DNA from: Thermoplasmata archaeon
Lineage (GTDB): Archaea > Thermoplasmatota > Thermoplasmata > Lutacidiplasmatales > UBA184
Direction of reading: 5' to 3'
DNA length: 64,000 bases
NCBI GenBank assembly: GCA_022749895.1
Contig: JAKIWS010000001.1
Coordinates: 71,891-135,890 of the forward strand
The notes below the pieces were generated by a model. The model ran no database searches. It saw only the letters and a list, made by a program, of their open reading frames with translations, and was not told where the DNA came from. How positions within the stretch are numbered: the first letter of the stretch is position 1; each line of letters begins with the position of its first letter. Shown here piece after piece: positions 27,302-35,528 of this stretch. Both the position numbers and the translations under genes were made by a program.

Positions 27302-28234
27302 ATGCCGGACACGATCGAGGTGACGAAGCTCACCAAGACCTACGGTCCGGTCACGGCGGTCAACGGGATCGATTTCACGGTGCGCCAGGGCGACGTCTTC
27401 GCGTTCCTCGGTCCGAACGGCGCCGGCAAGACGACAACGACCGAGATCCTGGAGGGCCTCCGCCCCCGCACCTCGGGCGAGGTCCGCGTGCTCGGGCTCG
27501 ACCCGTGGTCGCAGGGCCGCGAGCTCCACCGCCAGGTCGGCGTGATCCCGCAGGAGTTCCGGTTCATCGAGAAGATCACCCCGACCGAGGCGATCCACTA
27601 CTACGGCGCGCTGTTCGACACCCACCCGGATGCGCCGAAGCTCCTCGAACAGGTCGCCCTCTCCGACAAGGCGAACGCCCGCTTCGATACCCTCTCCGGC
27701 GGCCAGAAGCAGAAGCTCGGCCTGGCGCTCGCGCTCGTGAGCGAGCCCAAGGTCTGCTTCCTGGACGAACCGACGACCGGGCTCGACCCGCAGGCCCGGC
27801 GGGCGATCTGGCAGGTGATCCGGACGCTGAAATCCGAAGGTCGCACCGTCTTCCTGACGACCCACTACCTCGAAGAGGCCGAGCTGCTCGCGGACCAGGT
27901 CGCGATCATCAACCACGGGTCGATCATCGCGCGCGGGACCCCCGAACAGATCATCGAGGCGCACGGCGGCGCGGAGCGGCTCAGCGTGGAAGCCCCGCCG
28001 TCGATGGCGGAGTATCTCAAGCGGAGCCTTCCGTACCCGGTCCAGGCCGCGGACGGACGGGTCAATATCGAGATGCGCGAGAAGGGCGACGCCCTCCGCA
28101 TCCTCACCGCGATCGAGGCGAGCGGCATCCCCTGGAAAGGTTTCAGCACCAAGACCGACACCCTCGAGGACGTCTTCGTCCGTCTCGTGGGCCGCATGGA
28201 TGAAGGCGAGATCAAGGGGACCGCGCTCGCATGA
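27302..28234 (+). CDS. ABC transporter ATP-binding protein (DrrA-type)
   Basis: MPDTIEVTKLTKTYGPVTAVNGIDFTV...FLGPNGAGKTTTTEILEGL...TLSGGQKQKLGLALAL...LDEPTTGLDPQAR. Confidence 0.95.
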   Translation: MPDTIEVTKLTKTYGPVTAVNGIDFTVRQGDVFAFLGPNGAGKTTTTEILEGLRPRTSGEVRVLGLDPWSQGRELHRQVGVIPQEFRFIEKITPTEAIHYYGALFDTHPDAPKLLEQVALSDKANARFDTLSGGQKQKLGLALALVSEPKVCFLDEPTTGLDPQARRAIWQVIRTLKSEGRTVFLTTHYLEEAELLADQVAIINHGSIIARGTPEQIIEAHGGAERLSVEAPPSMAEYLKRSLPYPVQAADGRVNIEMREKGDALRILTAIEASGIPWKGFSTKTDTLEDVFVRLVGRMDEGEIKGTALA

Positions 28235-29334
28235 GGCCGCGTCGCATCCTTGCCGACTTGAACATCTACGCGCGGAACTACCTAAGGAACCCGGCCGCGC
28301 TGTTCTTCACGCTGATCTTCCCGATCATCCTGATCACGATGTTCGGGTTCATCTTCAGCAACACCGGGGCGAGCTCGATCAAGGTCCCCACCGTCAACCT
28401 CGACCACAGCTCCAACGAGAGCGTGCAATTCCTCGCGGCCCTCAACCACACGGGCGTTGTCTCCATCCAGGTCGTCTCGCTCGCGCCCGGCACCAACTTC
28501 TCGACGTGGCTCGGTCAGAACGGGAATACGGTCGGTCTCGTCATTCCGGCCGGGTTCGCCCAGAGCTACGCCGCCCACCGTCCGGTCAACGTCACCGCCT
28601 ACGTCGACCCGCAGGACCCGACGTCGAGCGGGTTCCTGCAGGGGGCGCTCAACGGCGTCGCCAACGCGTACAACCTCCGGGCGGCGGGCGGTCAGCCGGT
28701 CGTCGGCGTTCAGTCATCGACGGTCGGCTCGGCTGTGTTCAAGTACATCGACTACCTCGTTCCCGGGCTCATCGGCTTCGCGATCCTCACGAGCCCGATG
28801 TTCTCGATCGCGGAGCTCGTCTCGTCGTACCGGAAGGACGGCCTGTTCCGCCAGCTCTCGCTCACGCCACTCACGCGGGCCGAATGGTTGGTCGCGAAGA
28901 TCATCTGGTACACGTTCCTCTCGGTCATTTCGGCGGTGATCATGGTCACCGTCGGCGCGCTCCTGTTCCACTCGACCGTGCGGTTGTCCCTCGGGGTGAT
29001 TCCGTTCCTCATCTTCGGACCGTTCCTGTTCGTCTCGCTCGGGATCCTCGCCGGCTCGGCCGCCCCCACGCCGGAATCCGCCGCGGTCGTGGCCAACATC
29101 GTGACGTTCCCGATGATGTTCCTCTCGGGCACGTTCTTCCCGGTATCGACGTTCCCGCCCGGGCTCGCGCTCATCGCGCACATCTTCCCGCTGTACTACA
29201 TCATCGACGGGATGAACCAGGTGATGCTGTTCGGCAACGCCACCCGGGCGCTCGGCGACATCGGGATCGTCCTCGTCCTCGGGGCCATCCTATTCGTCGC
29301 CGGGGTCTACACCTTCCGCTGGCGCGAGAAGTGA
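28231..29334 (+). CDS. ABC-2 type transporter permease
   Basis: TM pattern and ABC2 C-terminus; 4-bp overlap with ATPase gene. Confidence 0.9.
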   Translation: MRPRRILADLNIYARNYLRNPAALFFTLIFPIILITMFGFIFSNTGASSIKVPTVNLDHSSNESVQFLAALNHTGVVSIQVVSLAPGTNFSTWLGQNGNTVGLVIPAGFAQSYAAHRPVNVTAYVDPQDPTSSGFLQGALNGVANAYNLRAAGGQPVVGVQSSTVGSAVFKYIDYLVPGLIGFAILTSPMFSIAELVSSYRKDGLFRQLSLTPLTRAEWLVAKIIWYTFLSVISAVIMVTVGALLFHSTVRLSLGVIPFLIFGPFLFVSLGILAGSAAPTPESAAVVANIVTFPMMFLSGTFFPVSTFPPGLALIAHIFPLYYIIDGMNQVMLFGNATRALGDIGIVLVLGAILFVAGVYTFRWREK

Positions 29335-29858
29335 GCGACCCCCCGGTCGACCCCACGCTGTTCCGGCAGCAGATCGCCCGATGGGTGACGGGCGTCGCGA
29401 TCGTCACCGCCCGGGAGGGTTCGGCCGATGTCGGCCTCACGGTCAACAGCTTGACGTCGATCGCCCTCGACCCACCGCTCCTCCTGGTCTCGCTGAGCGA
29501 GCAGGCCGATACGACCCCGGTCGTCGGGCGCGTCGGGACGTTCGGGGTCAGCCTCCTCACGGTCCATCAACGGGCCTTGAGCGAACGGTTCGCTCGGACG
29601 CTCCCGCCCGCGGCGAAGTTCGAGGGGGTCGCTCTCCACCGGGGAGCGACCGGGAGTGCGTTGCTCGACGGGGCCCTCGCGACCTTCGACTGCCGCGTCG
29701 AAGCGAGCCATCCCCACGGGGACCACCGGCTCGTCATCGGCCGGGTGATCGCCTCGGAGACGGGTTCCGACGCGCTCCCGCTCGTATTTTTCCGGAGCCG
29801 GTACGCCCCGCCCGAGGCGATCCCGGGGCTCGGCCCGAGGGCCTCGAGCGGGCCGTGA
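29331..29858 (+). CDS. flavin reductase-like (FMN-binding) domain protein
   Basis: FRQQIARWVTGVAIVTAREGSADVGLTVNSLTSIALDPPLLLVSLSEQADTTP; GTG overlaps previous stop. Confidence 0.88.
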   Translation: MSDPPVDPTLFRQQIARWVTGVAIVTAREGSADVGLTVNSLTSIALDPPLLLVSLSEQADTTPVVGRVGTFGVSLLTVHQRALSERFARTLPPAAKFEGVALHRGATGSALLDGALATFDCRVEASHPHGDHRLVIGRVIASETGSDALPLVFFRSRYAPPEAIPGLGPRASSGP

Positions 29859-29890
29859 GTCGTTAAGAGCCGCTACGCCCCAGTACGGAC

Positions 29891-30907
29891 ATGCCCGCCG
29901 CCGCTGCCATTCGGAAGGTCCGGGTGGCCATCCTGGGCAGCGGCCCGGCCGGCCTCACGGCCGCCATCTACTGTGCGCGGGCCGACCTGACCCCCCTCGT
30001 GATCGGGGGGGTCCCGGCCGGTGGCCAGCTGATGATCACGACCGACGTCGAGAACTATCCGGGATTCCCGGAAGGTGTCCAGGGTCCCGAACTCATCGAG
30101 AAGTTTCGCGCCCAGGCCGCCCGGTTCGGGACCGAATTCGTGGACGCGAACGTAACCGCGGTCGATTTCCGGCGACGGCCGTTCCGCCTGACGGTCGGCT
30201 CCGGGACGACGATCGTCGCCGACGCGGTGATCATCGCGACCGGCGCGAACGCCCGATGGCTGAACCTCCGGGGGGAGCAACGGCTGCGCGGGCACGGGGT
30301 GAGCGCCTGCGCCACCTGCGACGGCTTCTTCTTCAAGGACAAGGAGCTCGTCACCGTGGGCGGGGGCGACTCCGCGATGGAGGAGGCACTGTTCCTCACC
30401 AAGTTCGCGAGCCACGTCACCGTCGTCCACCGCCGCTCCGAGCTCCGCGCGAGCCGCATCATGCAGGACCGGGCCCGCGCGCACCCGAAGATCTCGTTCC
30501 TGCTCGACACCGAGGTCGTCGACGTGTTGGGCACGGTGACCGTCGAGGGCGTGAAGATCAAGCACCGCCGGACGGGCAAGGTCGAGACCCTCCCGGCGCA
30601 GGGGCTCTTCGTCGCGATCGGGCACGACCCGGCGTCGGAGTCGTTCCGCGGCGCGCTCGAACTGGATGCGAAGGGGTACATCGTGACCCACGACGTCACG
30701 CGCACGTCCGTCGAGGGCGTATTCGCTGCGGGCGACGTCGTCGACCACCGCTACCGCCAGGCGGTCTCCGCGGCCGGCCTCGGTTGTATGGCCGCGCTCG
30801 ACGTCGAGAAGTTCCTGTCGGAGCACGGCGAGGCCCCGATGGAGATCGCCGCCGGGGTCGCCGCTCAGACCAGGAAAGGGAAGAGCCGCCACGTGCGGCC
30901 GATGTAG
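29891..30907 (+). CDS. trxB: thioredoxin reductase
   Basis: ILGSGPAGLTAAIYCARADL...GGQLMITTDVENYPGF...CATCDGFF...VGGGDSAMEEALFL...GVFAAGDVVDHRYRQAVSAAGLGCMAALD. Confidence 0.93.
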   Translation: MPAAAAIRKVRVAILGSGPAGLTAAIYCARADLTPLVIGGVPAGGQLMITTDVENYPGFPEGVQGPELIEKFRAQAARFGTEFVDANVTAVDFRRRPFRLTVGSGTTIVADAVIIATGANARWLNLRGEQRLRGHGVSACATCDGFFFKDKELVTVGGGDSAMEEALFLTKFASHVTVVHRRSELRASRIMQDRARAHPKISFLLDTEVVDVLGTVTVEGVKIKHRRTGKVETLPAQGLFVAIGHDPASESFRGALELDAKGYIVTHDVTRTSVEGVFAAGDVVDHRYRQAVSAAGLGCMAALDVEKFLSEHGEAPMEIAAGVAAQTRKGKSRHVRPM

Positions 30908-31461
30908 ACCCGGTACTCCGGACCGAATCGGGCCAGCAGGGCGCGCTCCTCCACCGACACCCGGTAGCCGATCACGCCGCCCACCCCCGCGGCGACGACC
31001 AACGCCCCGGCCCAGCTCCCCACGATGACCGCGTAGCCGAGCGCCGCGAGGATGACGCCGGTGTAGGAGGGGTGGCGCAGCCAACGGTAGGGCCCCGCGG
31101 TGACGATGCGGTGCTCGGATTGCAGCTCGACGACGTACGAAAAGAATCGACCCAGGCTCCGTACGGCCCACAACCGGACCGCGATCCCGGTCCCGAGTAG
31201 GGCGAGTCCGACGGCGACGGTCCACCCGGGAAGCAGGCCGACTCCCGCGCCGCGCAACAGGTTGCTCGCCGTGATCGCCACGAAGATCCCGACGAAGACG
31301 ACCAAGAACGATCCCTGGTCGGACCGCTCGCGCGGTCCTCCGTGCCGGGAGCCCCGCCGGACCTGGGAGGCGACCCACACCTCGCTCGCGAACCACGCGA
31401 GGACCGCGACGTCGAGAAGGAGCGCCGCCGGTGCGACCCCCAGCCCCGCCGCCAGCGACAT
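30865..31461 (-). CDS. isoprenylcysteine methyltransferase (ICMT)/NnrU-like membrane protein
   Basis: TAGPYRWLRHPSYTGVILAALGYAV...YRVSVEERALLARFGPEYRVYIGRTWRLFPFLV. Confidence 0.85.
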   Translation of the reverse strand: MSLAAGLGVAPAALLLDVAVLAWFASEVWVASQVRRGSRHGGPRERSDQGSFLVVFVGIFVAITASNLLRGAGVGLLPGWTVAVGLALLGTGIAVRLWAVRSLGRFFSYVVELQSEHRIVTAGPYRWLRHPSYTGVILAALGYAVIVGSWAGALVVAAGVGGVIGYRVSVEERALLARFGPEYRVYIGRTWRLFPFLV

Positions 31462-31569
31462 GACGTACCGGGCCACCGGAACGGGAAATCTGTTCCCCGA
31501 GCGCGGCGCGTCGCTGCGCGACGGCCGAAACCCTTTAACGGACCGCCCCGGTGCGAATCTGGGGGCGGC

Positions 31570-31761
31570 GTGACCGGCAAGAAGGACCTCCACATCGAGT
31601 CGAGCGGGCAGCTGTGCATCTACTGCGGCGCCTGCGTCGGCATCTGCCCGCTCAACTGCATCTACCTCGACGAGACGCGGATCACGTTCGACGAACGGAT
31701 CTGCACGCGGTGCGAGATCTGCGTGAAGGCGTGCCCCGTCGGCGCGATCGAGATCGGCTAG
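31570..31761 (+). CDS. 4Fe-4S ferredoxin (FixX-like)
   Basis: CIYCGACVGICPLNCIYLDETRITFDERICTRCEICVKACPVGAIEIG; GTG start. Confidence 0.9.
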   Translation: MTGKKDLHIESSGQLCIYCGACVGICPLNCIYLDETRITFDERICTRCEICVKACPVGAIEIG

Positions 31762-31789
31762 TGCAGAGCGCCGTCCGGAGCGTGCCCCG

Positions 31790-32983
31790 ATGGTGAAGGA
31801 CCTCAAGACCGACGTGCTGGTCATCGGCGCCGGCCCCGCCGGTAGCATGACCGCCAAGTGGGCGGCGAAGAACGGCGCCAAGGTGCTCCTGCTCGAAAAA
31901 CGGCAGGAGATCGGAAGCCCCGTGCGCTGCGGGGAGGGGATGAGCAAAGACTGGCTCACCGAGGTCGGGATCGCCCCCTCGATGCGGTGGATCAACGTCG
32001 AGGTCGAAGGGGCCCGGATCTACAGCCCGAGCGAGAAGGTCCTGGAGATCAACGAAAAGCACGCGGGGAACGAGGTCGGCTACGTCGTCGAGCGCGACTC
32101 GTTCGATAAGCAGCTCGCGATCGACGCCGCGAACGCCGGCGCCGAGGTGCTGCTGAAGACCGCCGCGACCGGCATCCTGAAAGAGAACGGCAAGGTCGTG
32201 GGCGTCAAGGCGAAGGCGTTCGGGGAACCGTTCGAGATCCGCGCGCCGGTCACCATCGGCGCGGACGGCTTCGAGTCGCAGGTCGGTCGGTGGGCCGGCC
32301 TTCCGACCAACCTGATGCTCCGCGACATGGACACGTGCCTGCAGTACCGGATGACGAACGTCGACTGCGACGTCCGCTACTGCGATTTCTACCTCGGGAA
32401 GGTCGCCCCTGGGGGATATGTCTGGATCTTCCCCAAGGCCGACGGCCTCGCGAACGTGGGCATCGGCGTGCAGGTCAGCCAGGTACAGAACCCGGCCGAC
32501 GCGCGGACGTACCTTGACAAGTGGATCGCCGCGCACCCTGCCTACGCGAAGGGGAAGACGATCGACGTCGTCGGCGGCGGCGTCTCGATCTCGCCCCCGC
32601 TCAAACAAACGGTGACCGACGGCTTCATGATCGTCGGGGACGCCGCGCGGATGATCGACCCGCTCACGGGCGGCGGCATCGCGAACGGTTGCATCGCCGG
32701 CAAGATCTGCGGGGAGGTCGCCGCGAAGGCGGTCACCGCGAACGACGTGAGCAAGGCGTTCCTGATGGCGTACGACCAGGGCTGGCGGGCGCGCTTCGAA
32801 GAGAAGCTCTACCGCAACTGGCTCGCGAAGGAGAAGCTCGTGACCTTGAGCGACGCGACGTTCGACAAGGTGATCGACGCGCTCCAGGGCGTCAAGCTCG
32901 AGAAGCTCTCCGTCCACAACATCCTGAAAGCGGTCCACGACAAGTACCCCGAAGTCACGAAGGAGTTCGAGGCGTTCCTGTAG
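31790..32983 (+). CDS. geranylgeranyl reductase family protein (archaeal lipid saturation)
   Basis: MVKDLKTDVLVIGAGPAGSMTAKWAAKNGAKVLLLEKRQEIGSPVRCGEGMSKDWL...IVGDAARMIDPLTGGGIANGCIAG. Confidence 0.93.
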   Translation: MVKDLKTDVLVIGAGPAGSMTAKWAAKNGAKVLLLEKRQEIGSPVRCGEGMSKDWLTEVGIAPSMRWINVEVEGARIYSPSEKVLEINEKHAGNEVGYVVERDSFDKQLAIDAANAGAEVLLKTAATGILKENGKVVGVKAKAFGEPFEIRAPVTIGADGFESQVGRWAGLPTNLMLRDMDTCLQYRMTNVDCDVRYCDFYLGKVAPGGYVWIFPKADGLANVGIGVQVSQVQNPADARTYLDKWIAAHPAYAKGKTIDVVGGGVSISPPLKQTVTDGFMIVGDAARMIDPLTGGGIANGCIAGKICGEVAAKAVTANDVSKAFLMAYDQGWRARFEEKLYRNWLAKEKLVTLSDATFDKVIDALQGVKLEKLSVHNILKAVHDKYPEVTKEFEAFL

Positions 32984-32997
32984 CCTCGATACCGCGG

Positions 32998-33639
32998 ATG
33001 CCGGGCGCTCCCAATCGTCCCCCGTCGCCGGACGCCCCGGTGGCGACGACCCCCGTAGTGCCCGTCGCCGCGGCGCGCGTCGCGCTCCGCCGACTGGCCC
33101 CGATGCGGGTCGCCCTCCGTCTCGACTTGTGGAAGAACGCACCGTCCCGGGATCTCCTCACCCCGTTCGAGCGCGCGGAGACCGCCTACGCGGCCGGCGA
33201 CTTCGTCAACACGGAGAGTGCGCTCGACCAGCTCGCGGTCCGTTTCGCGGAGCCGCGGTGGCCCTCCCTCCCGCTCCCGTTCCGCCTCTTGCGCGTCGCG
33301 ATCCCGGCGCCGATGCCACCCCATTGGGATCCGGATTTCGCTCTCCCTCAACCCGAGAAGGAGGCGAAGAAGGCCCGGAAATCCGCCGAGCTGGGGGTCG
33401 CGCTCGCCGAAGGGACCCTCGCCTGGGCGAGCACCCACGCCGTCGCCGCCGAGGATCTCCGCCCGTTGGTCGACGCCGCGAAGACTGCGCTCGACGGGGC
33501 GGCCCTCGAACCGGTGCTCGAGCCGCTCGACCAATTCTGGGAGGCGATCCGGGAGCGCATCCCGGCCCCCGGCGCGCCGCCCGTCGCCGCCCCCCGCCCC
33601 GTCGCCCCGGTTCCCGAACCGTCCGCCGAGGAGGCGTGA
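32998..33639 (+). CDS. hypothetical protein
   Basis: ORF in a tight same-strand run; FERAETAYAAGDFVNTESALDQLAVRF helical repeat-like. Confidence 0.6.
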   Translation: MPGAPNRPPSPDAPVATTPVVPVAAARVALRRLAPMRVALRLDLWKNAPSRDLLTPFERAETAYAAGDFVNTESALDQLAVRFAEPRWPSLPLPFRLLRVAIPAPMPPHWDPDFALPQPEKEAKKARKSAELGVALAEGTLAWASTHAVAAEDLRPLVDAAKTALDGAALEPVLEPLDQFWEAIRERIPAPGAPPVAAPRPVAPVPEPSAEEA

Positions 33640-34175
33640 CGGCCGGACCGAAGCGAACCCGACCGTCCTCCGTCGCCGACCTCGAGGGCCTTTTCGCGGG
33701 AGTGGCGCACCGCCTCTCCACGCTTCCGCCGGGGCCGGGGCGCACTCAGGCGACCGAGTTCGCCGAACAGGGCCGGGTGGCGATGCGGCGAGGGAAGCGG
33801 GACGACGCGCTCGCGCTGTTCTTGCGCGCCCACGAGATCCTGGATTCCGAGGAGCGCGAACCCGAACTTCGGGAGTTCCCCCGCGGACTCATCGCGTACC
33901 TTCCCCGCGGGGACCCCGGCGTGCCCGTGGGACCCGAGGAGGACGCCCTGGTCAATCGTCTCCGCCTGGCCCTGCGGCTCGCCGCCGTCCGGCGGCGGGA
34001 CGGCATGGACACGAACGAGGTCGAGGCGTGCCTCCGGGCCGCGGACGTGCAGTTCCGCAACGGGGACCGACCGGCGGCCGTCCGCAGCATCAACGCGGCG
34101 TTGGGGATGCTCGAGCGGGCGTCGCCACCTCGGCCGGCGCCCGCGGGGCCCCGGGACCCGGGGGTAAAGCGATAG
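33636..34175 (+). CDS. hypothetical protein (TPR-like helical)
   Basis: GTG overlaps previous stop; EFAEQGRVAMRRGKRDDALALFLRAHEILD and CLRAADVQFRNGDRPAAVRSINAALGMLE. Confidence 0.6.
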   Translation: MTAGPKRTRPSSVADLEGLFAGVAHRLSTLPPGPGRTQATEFAEQGRVAMRRGKRDDALALFLRAHEILDSEEREPELREFPRGLIAYLPRGDPGVPVGPEEDALVNRLRLALRLAAVRRRDGMDTNEVEACLRAADVQFRNGDRPAAVRSINAALGMLERASPPRPAPAGPRDPGVKR

Positions 34176-34209
34176 CCATAAGCCCCGGACCTCCGTCGGC
34201 CCCCCTCGC

Positions 34210-35214
34210 ATGTCCTCCCCTCGGTTCGGCACGTTCTCGATCGTCGCGGCCGATGTCGAACGCGGGGAATGGGGCGTCGCCGTGCAGTCCCGGTTCATCG
34301 CCGTCGGCGCGGTCGTGCCGTGGGCCGAGGCGTCGCGCGGCGCGCTCGCGACCCAGGCGCGGGCGAACGTCACCTACGGGCCGCGGGGCCTCGAGCTCCT
34401 TCGCGCCGGCAAATCGGCCGAGGAGGTCGTGAAGCTCCTGACGGGGGCCGACCCGAAGGCCGCGCACCGGCAACTCGGCGTCGTCGACGCCCGCGGCCGC
34501 TCGGCCGCCTTCACCGGCAAGGAGTGTCTCAACTGGGCCGGCCATCGCACGGGCGACGGCTTCAGTTGCCAGGGGAACATTCTCTTCGGGCCCGCGGTCG
34601 TCGAGGCGATGGCGCGCACCTTCGAGACGACCCCGGGCGACCTCCCGGAGCGGCTCCTCGCGGCCCTCGGCGCCGGCCAGCGGGAAGGCGGGGATCGTCG
34701 CGGCATGCAGTCGTCCGCGCTCCTGATCGTCCGCGCGGGCGGCGGCTACGATGAGGGGAGCGACCGGTGGGTCGACCTCCGGGTCGATGACCACCCCTCC
34801 CCGATCGAGGAGCTGCAACGACTGTTCCAGTTGTACGACCTTACGCTCCTCAGCCGAGAGGACCCGACCACGCTCGTCCCGCTCACCGGCGACGTGGCCC
34901 GGACCGTGCAGCATCAGCTCGCGGTCCTCGGGTACCGCTCCGGCCGCGACACCGGCGCCTGGGATGCCCCGACCCAGGCCTCCTACCAGCGGTTCCTCGA
35001 CGAGAACAACTTCGAGAACAAGGCCCGCAGCGACGGGACCGTTTGGCCGTCGATCTTGACCTACCTCGCCGACCGCGCCCGGGCCGAGGTCGAACGACGC
35101 ACCCGCACGGCGCCGATCGTCCCCGGCGCCCTGGACCGGGGGCCCGGGGCCGCGGCCGGGGGGGGTGGCGCATCCGGAAAGACCAAGCGTCGCGACGACC
35201 ATCCGACCCACTGA
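34210..35214 (+). CDS. DUF1028 (Ntn-hydrolase-like) protein with C-terminal peptidoglycan-binding-like domain
   Basis: FGTFSIVAADVERGEWGVAVQSRFIAVGAVVPWAEA...SALLIVRAGGGYDEGSDRWVDLRVDDHPSPIEELQRLFQLYDL; C-term VQHQLAVLGYRSGRDTGAWDAPTQASYQRFLDENNFE. Confidence 0.88.
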   Translation: MSSPRFGTFSIVAADVERGEWGVAVQSRFIAVGAVVPWAEASRGALATQARANVTYGPRGLELLRAGKSAEEVVKLLTGADPKAAHRQLGVVDARGRSAAFTGKECLNWAGHRTGDGFSCQGNILFGPAVVEAMARTFETTPGDLPERLLAALGAGQREGGDRRGMQSSALLIVRAGGGYDEGSDRWVDLRVDDHPSPIEELQRLFQLYDLTLLSREDPTTLVPLTGDVARTVQHQLAVLGYRSGRDTGAWDAPTQASYQRFLDENNFENKARSDGTVWPSILTYLADRARAEVERRTRTAPIVPGALDRGPGAAAGGGGASGKTKRRDDHPTH

Positions 35215-35528
35215 TCGTTCGGCTCCGACGGAGCTGGACGTCGCCCGCGATCGCGGAGCGCGTGACCCGGGCGTTGGGTCCGGATCAGGCCGGGTTCGTG
35301 GAGACGCGCCGACGCGGGGCCGTCGTGGAGTTCGTCATCCGGGCTCCGACCGCCGGGCGCGCCCGGGCGACCGCCGACGATCTGCTCGCCTGCCTCGGTA
35401 CGGCCGAGCGGGCGGCCGCGCTCACGGATCCGTTCGCGCCGGCCCTTGAGCCTCCGCGGGAAGCGCGGCGACGAGCGGCGGGAGGATCTCCTCCCACGGG
35501 CCGACGATCCCGACGTCGACGCTCGTGA
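35214..35528 (+). CDS. KEOPS subunit Pcc1-like protein
   Basis: VRLRRSWTSPAIAERVTRALGPDQAGFVETRRRGAVVEFVIRAPTAGRARATADDLLACLGTAERA; starts at the upstream stop (TGATC), apparently at ATC (or CTG at 35211). Confidence 0.6.
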   Translation: MVRLRRSWTSPAIAERVTRALGPDQAGFVETRRRGAVVEFVIRAPTAGRARATADDLLACLGTAERAAALTDPFAPALEPPREARRRAAGGSPPTGRRSRRRRS

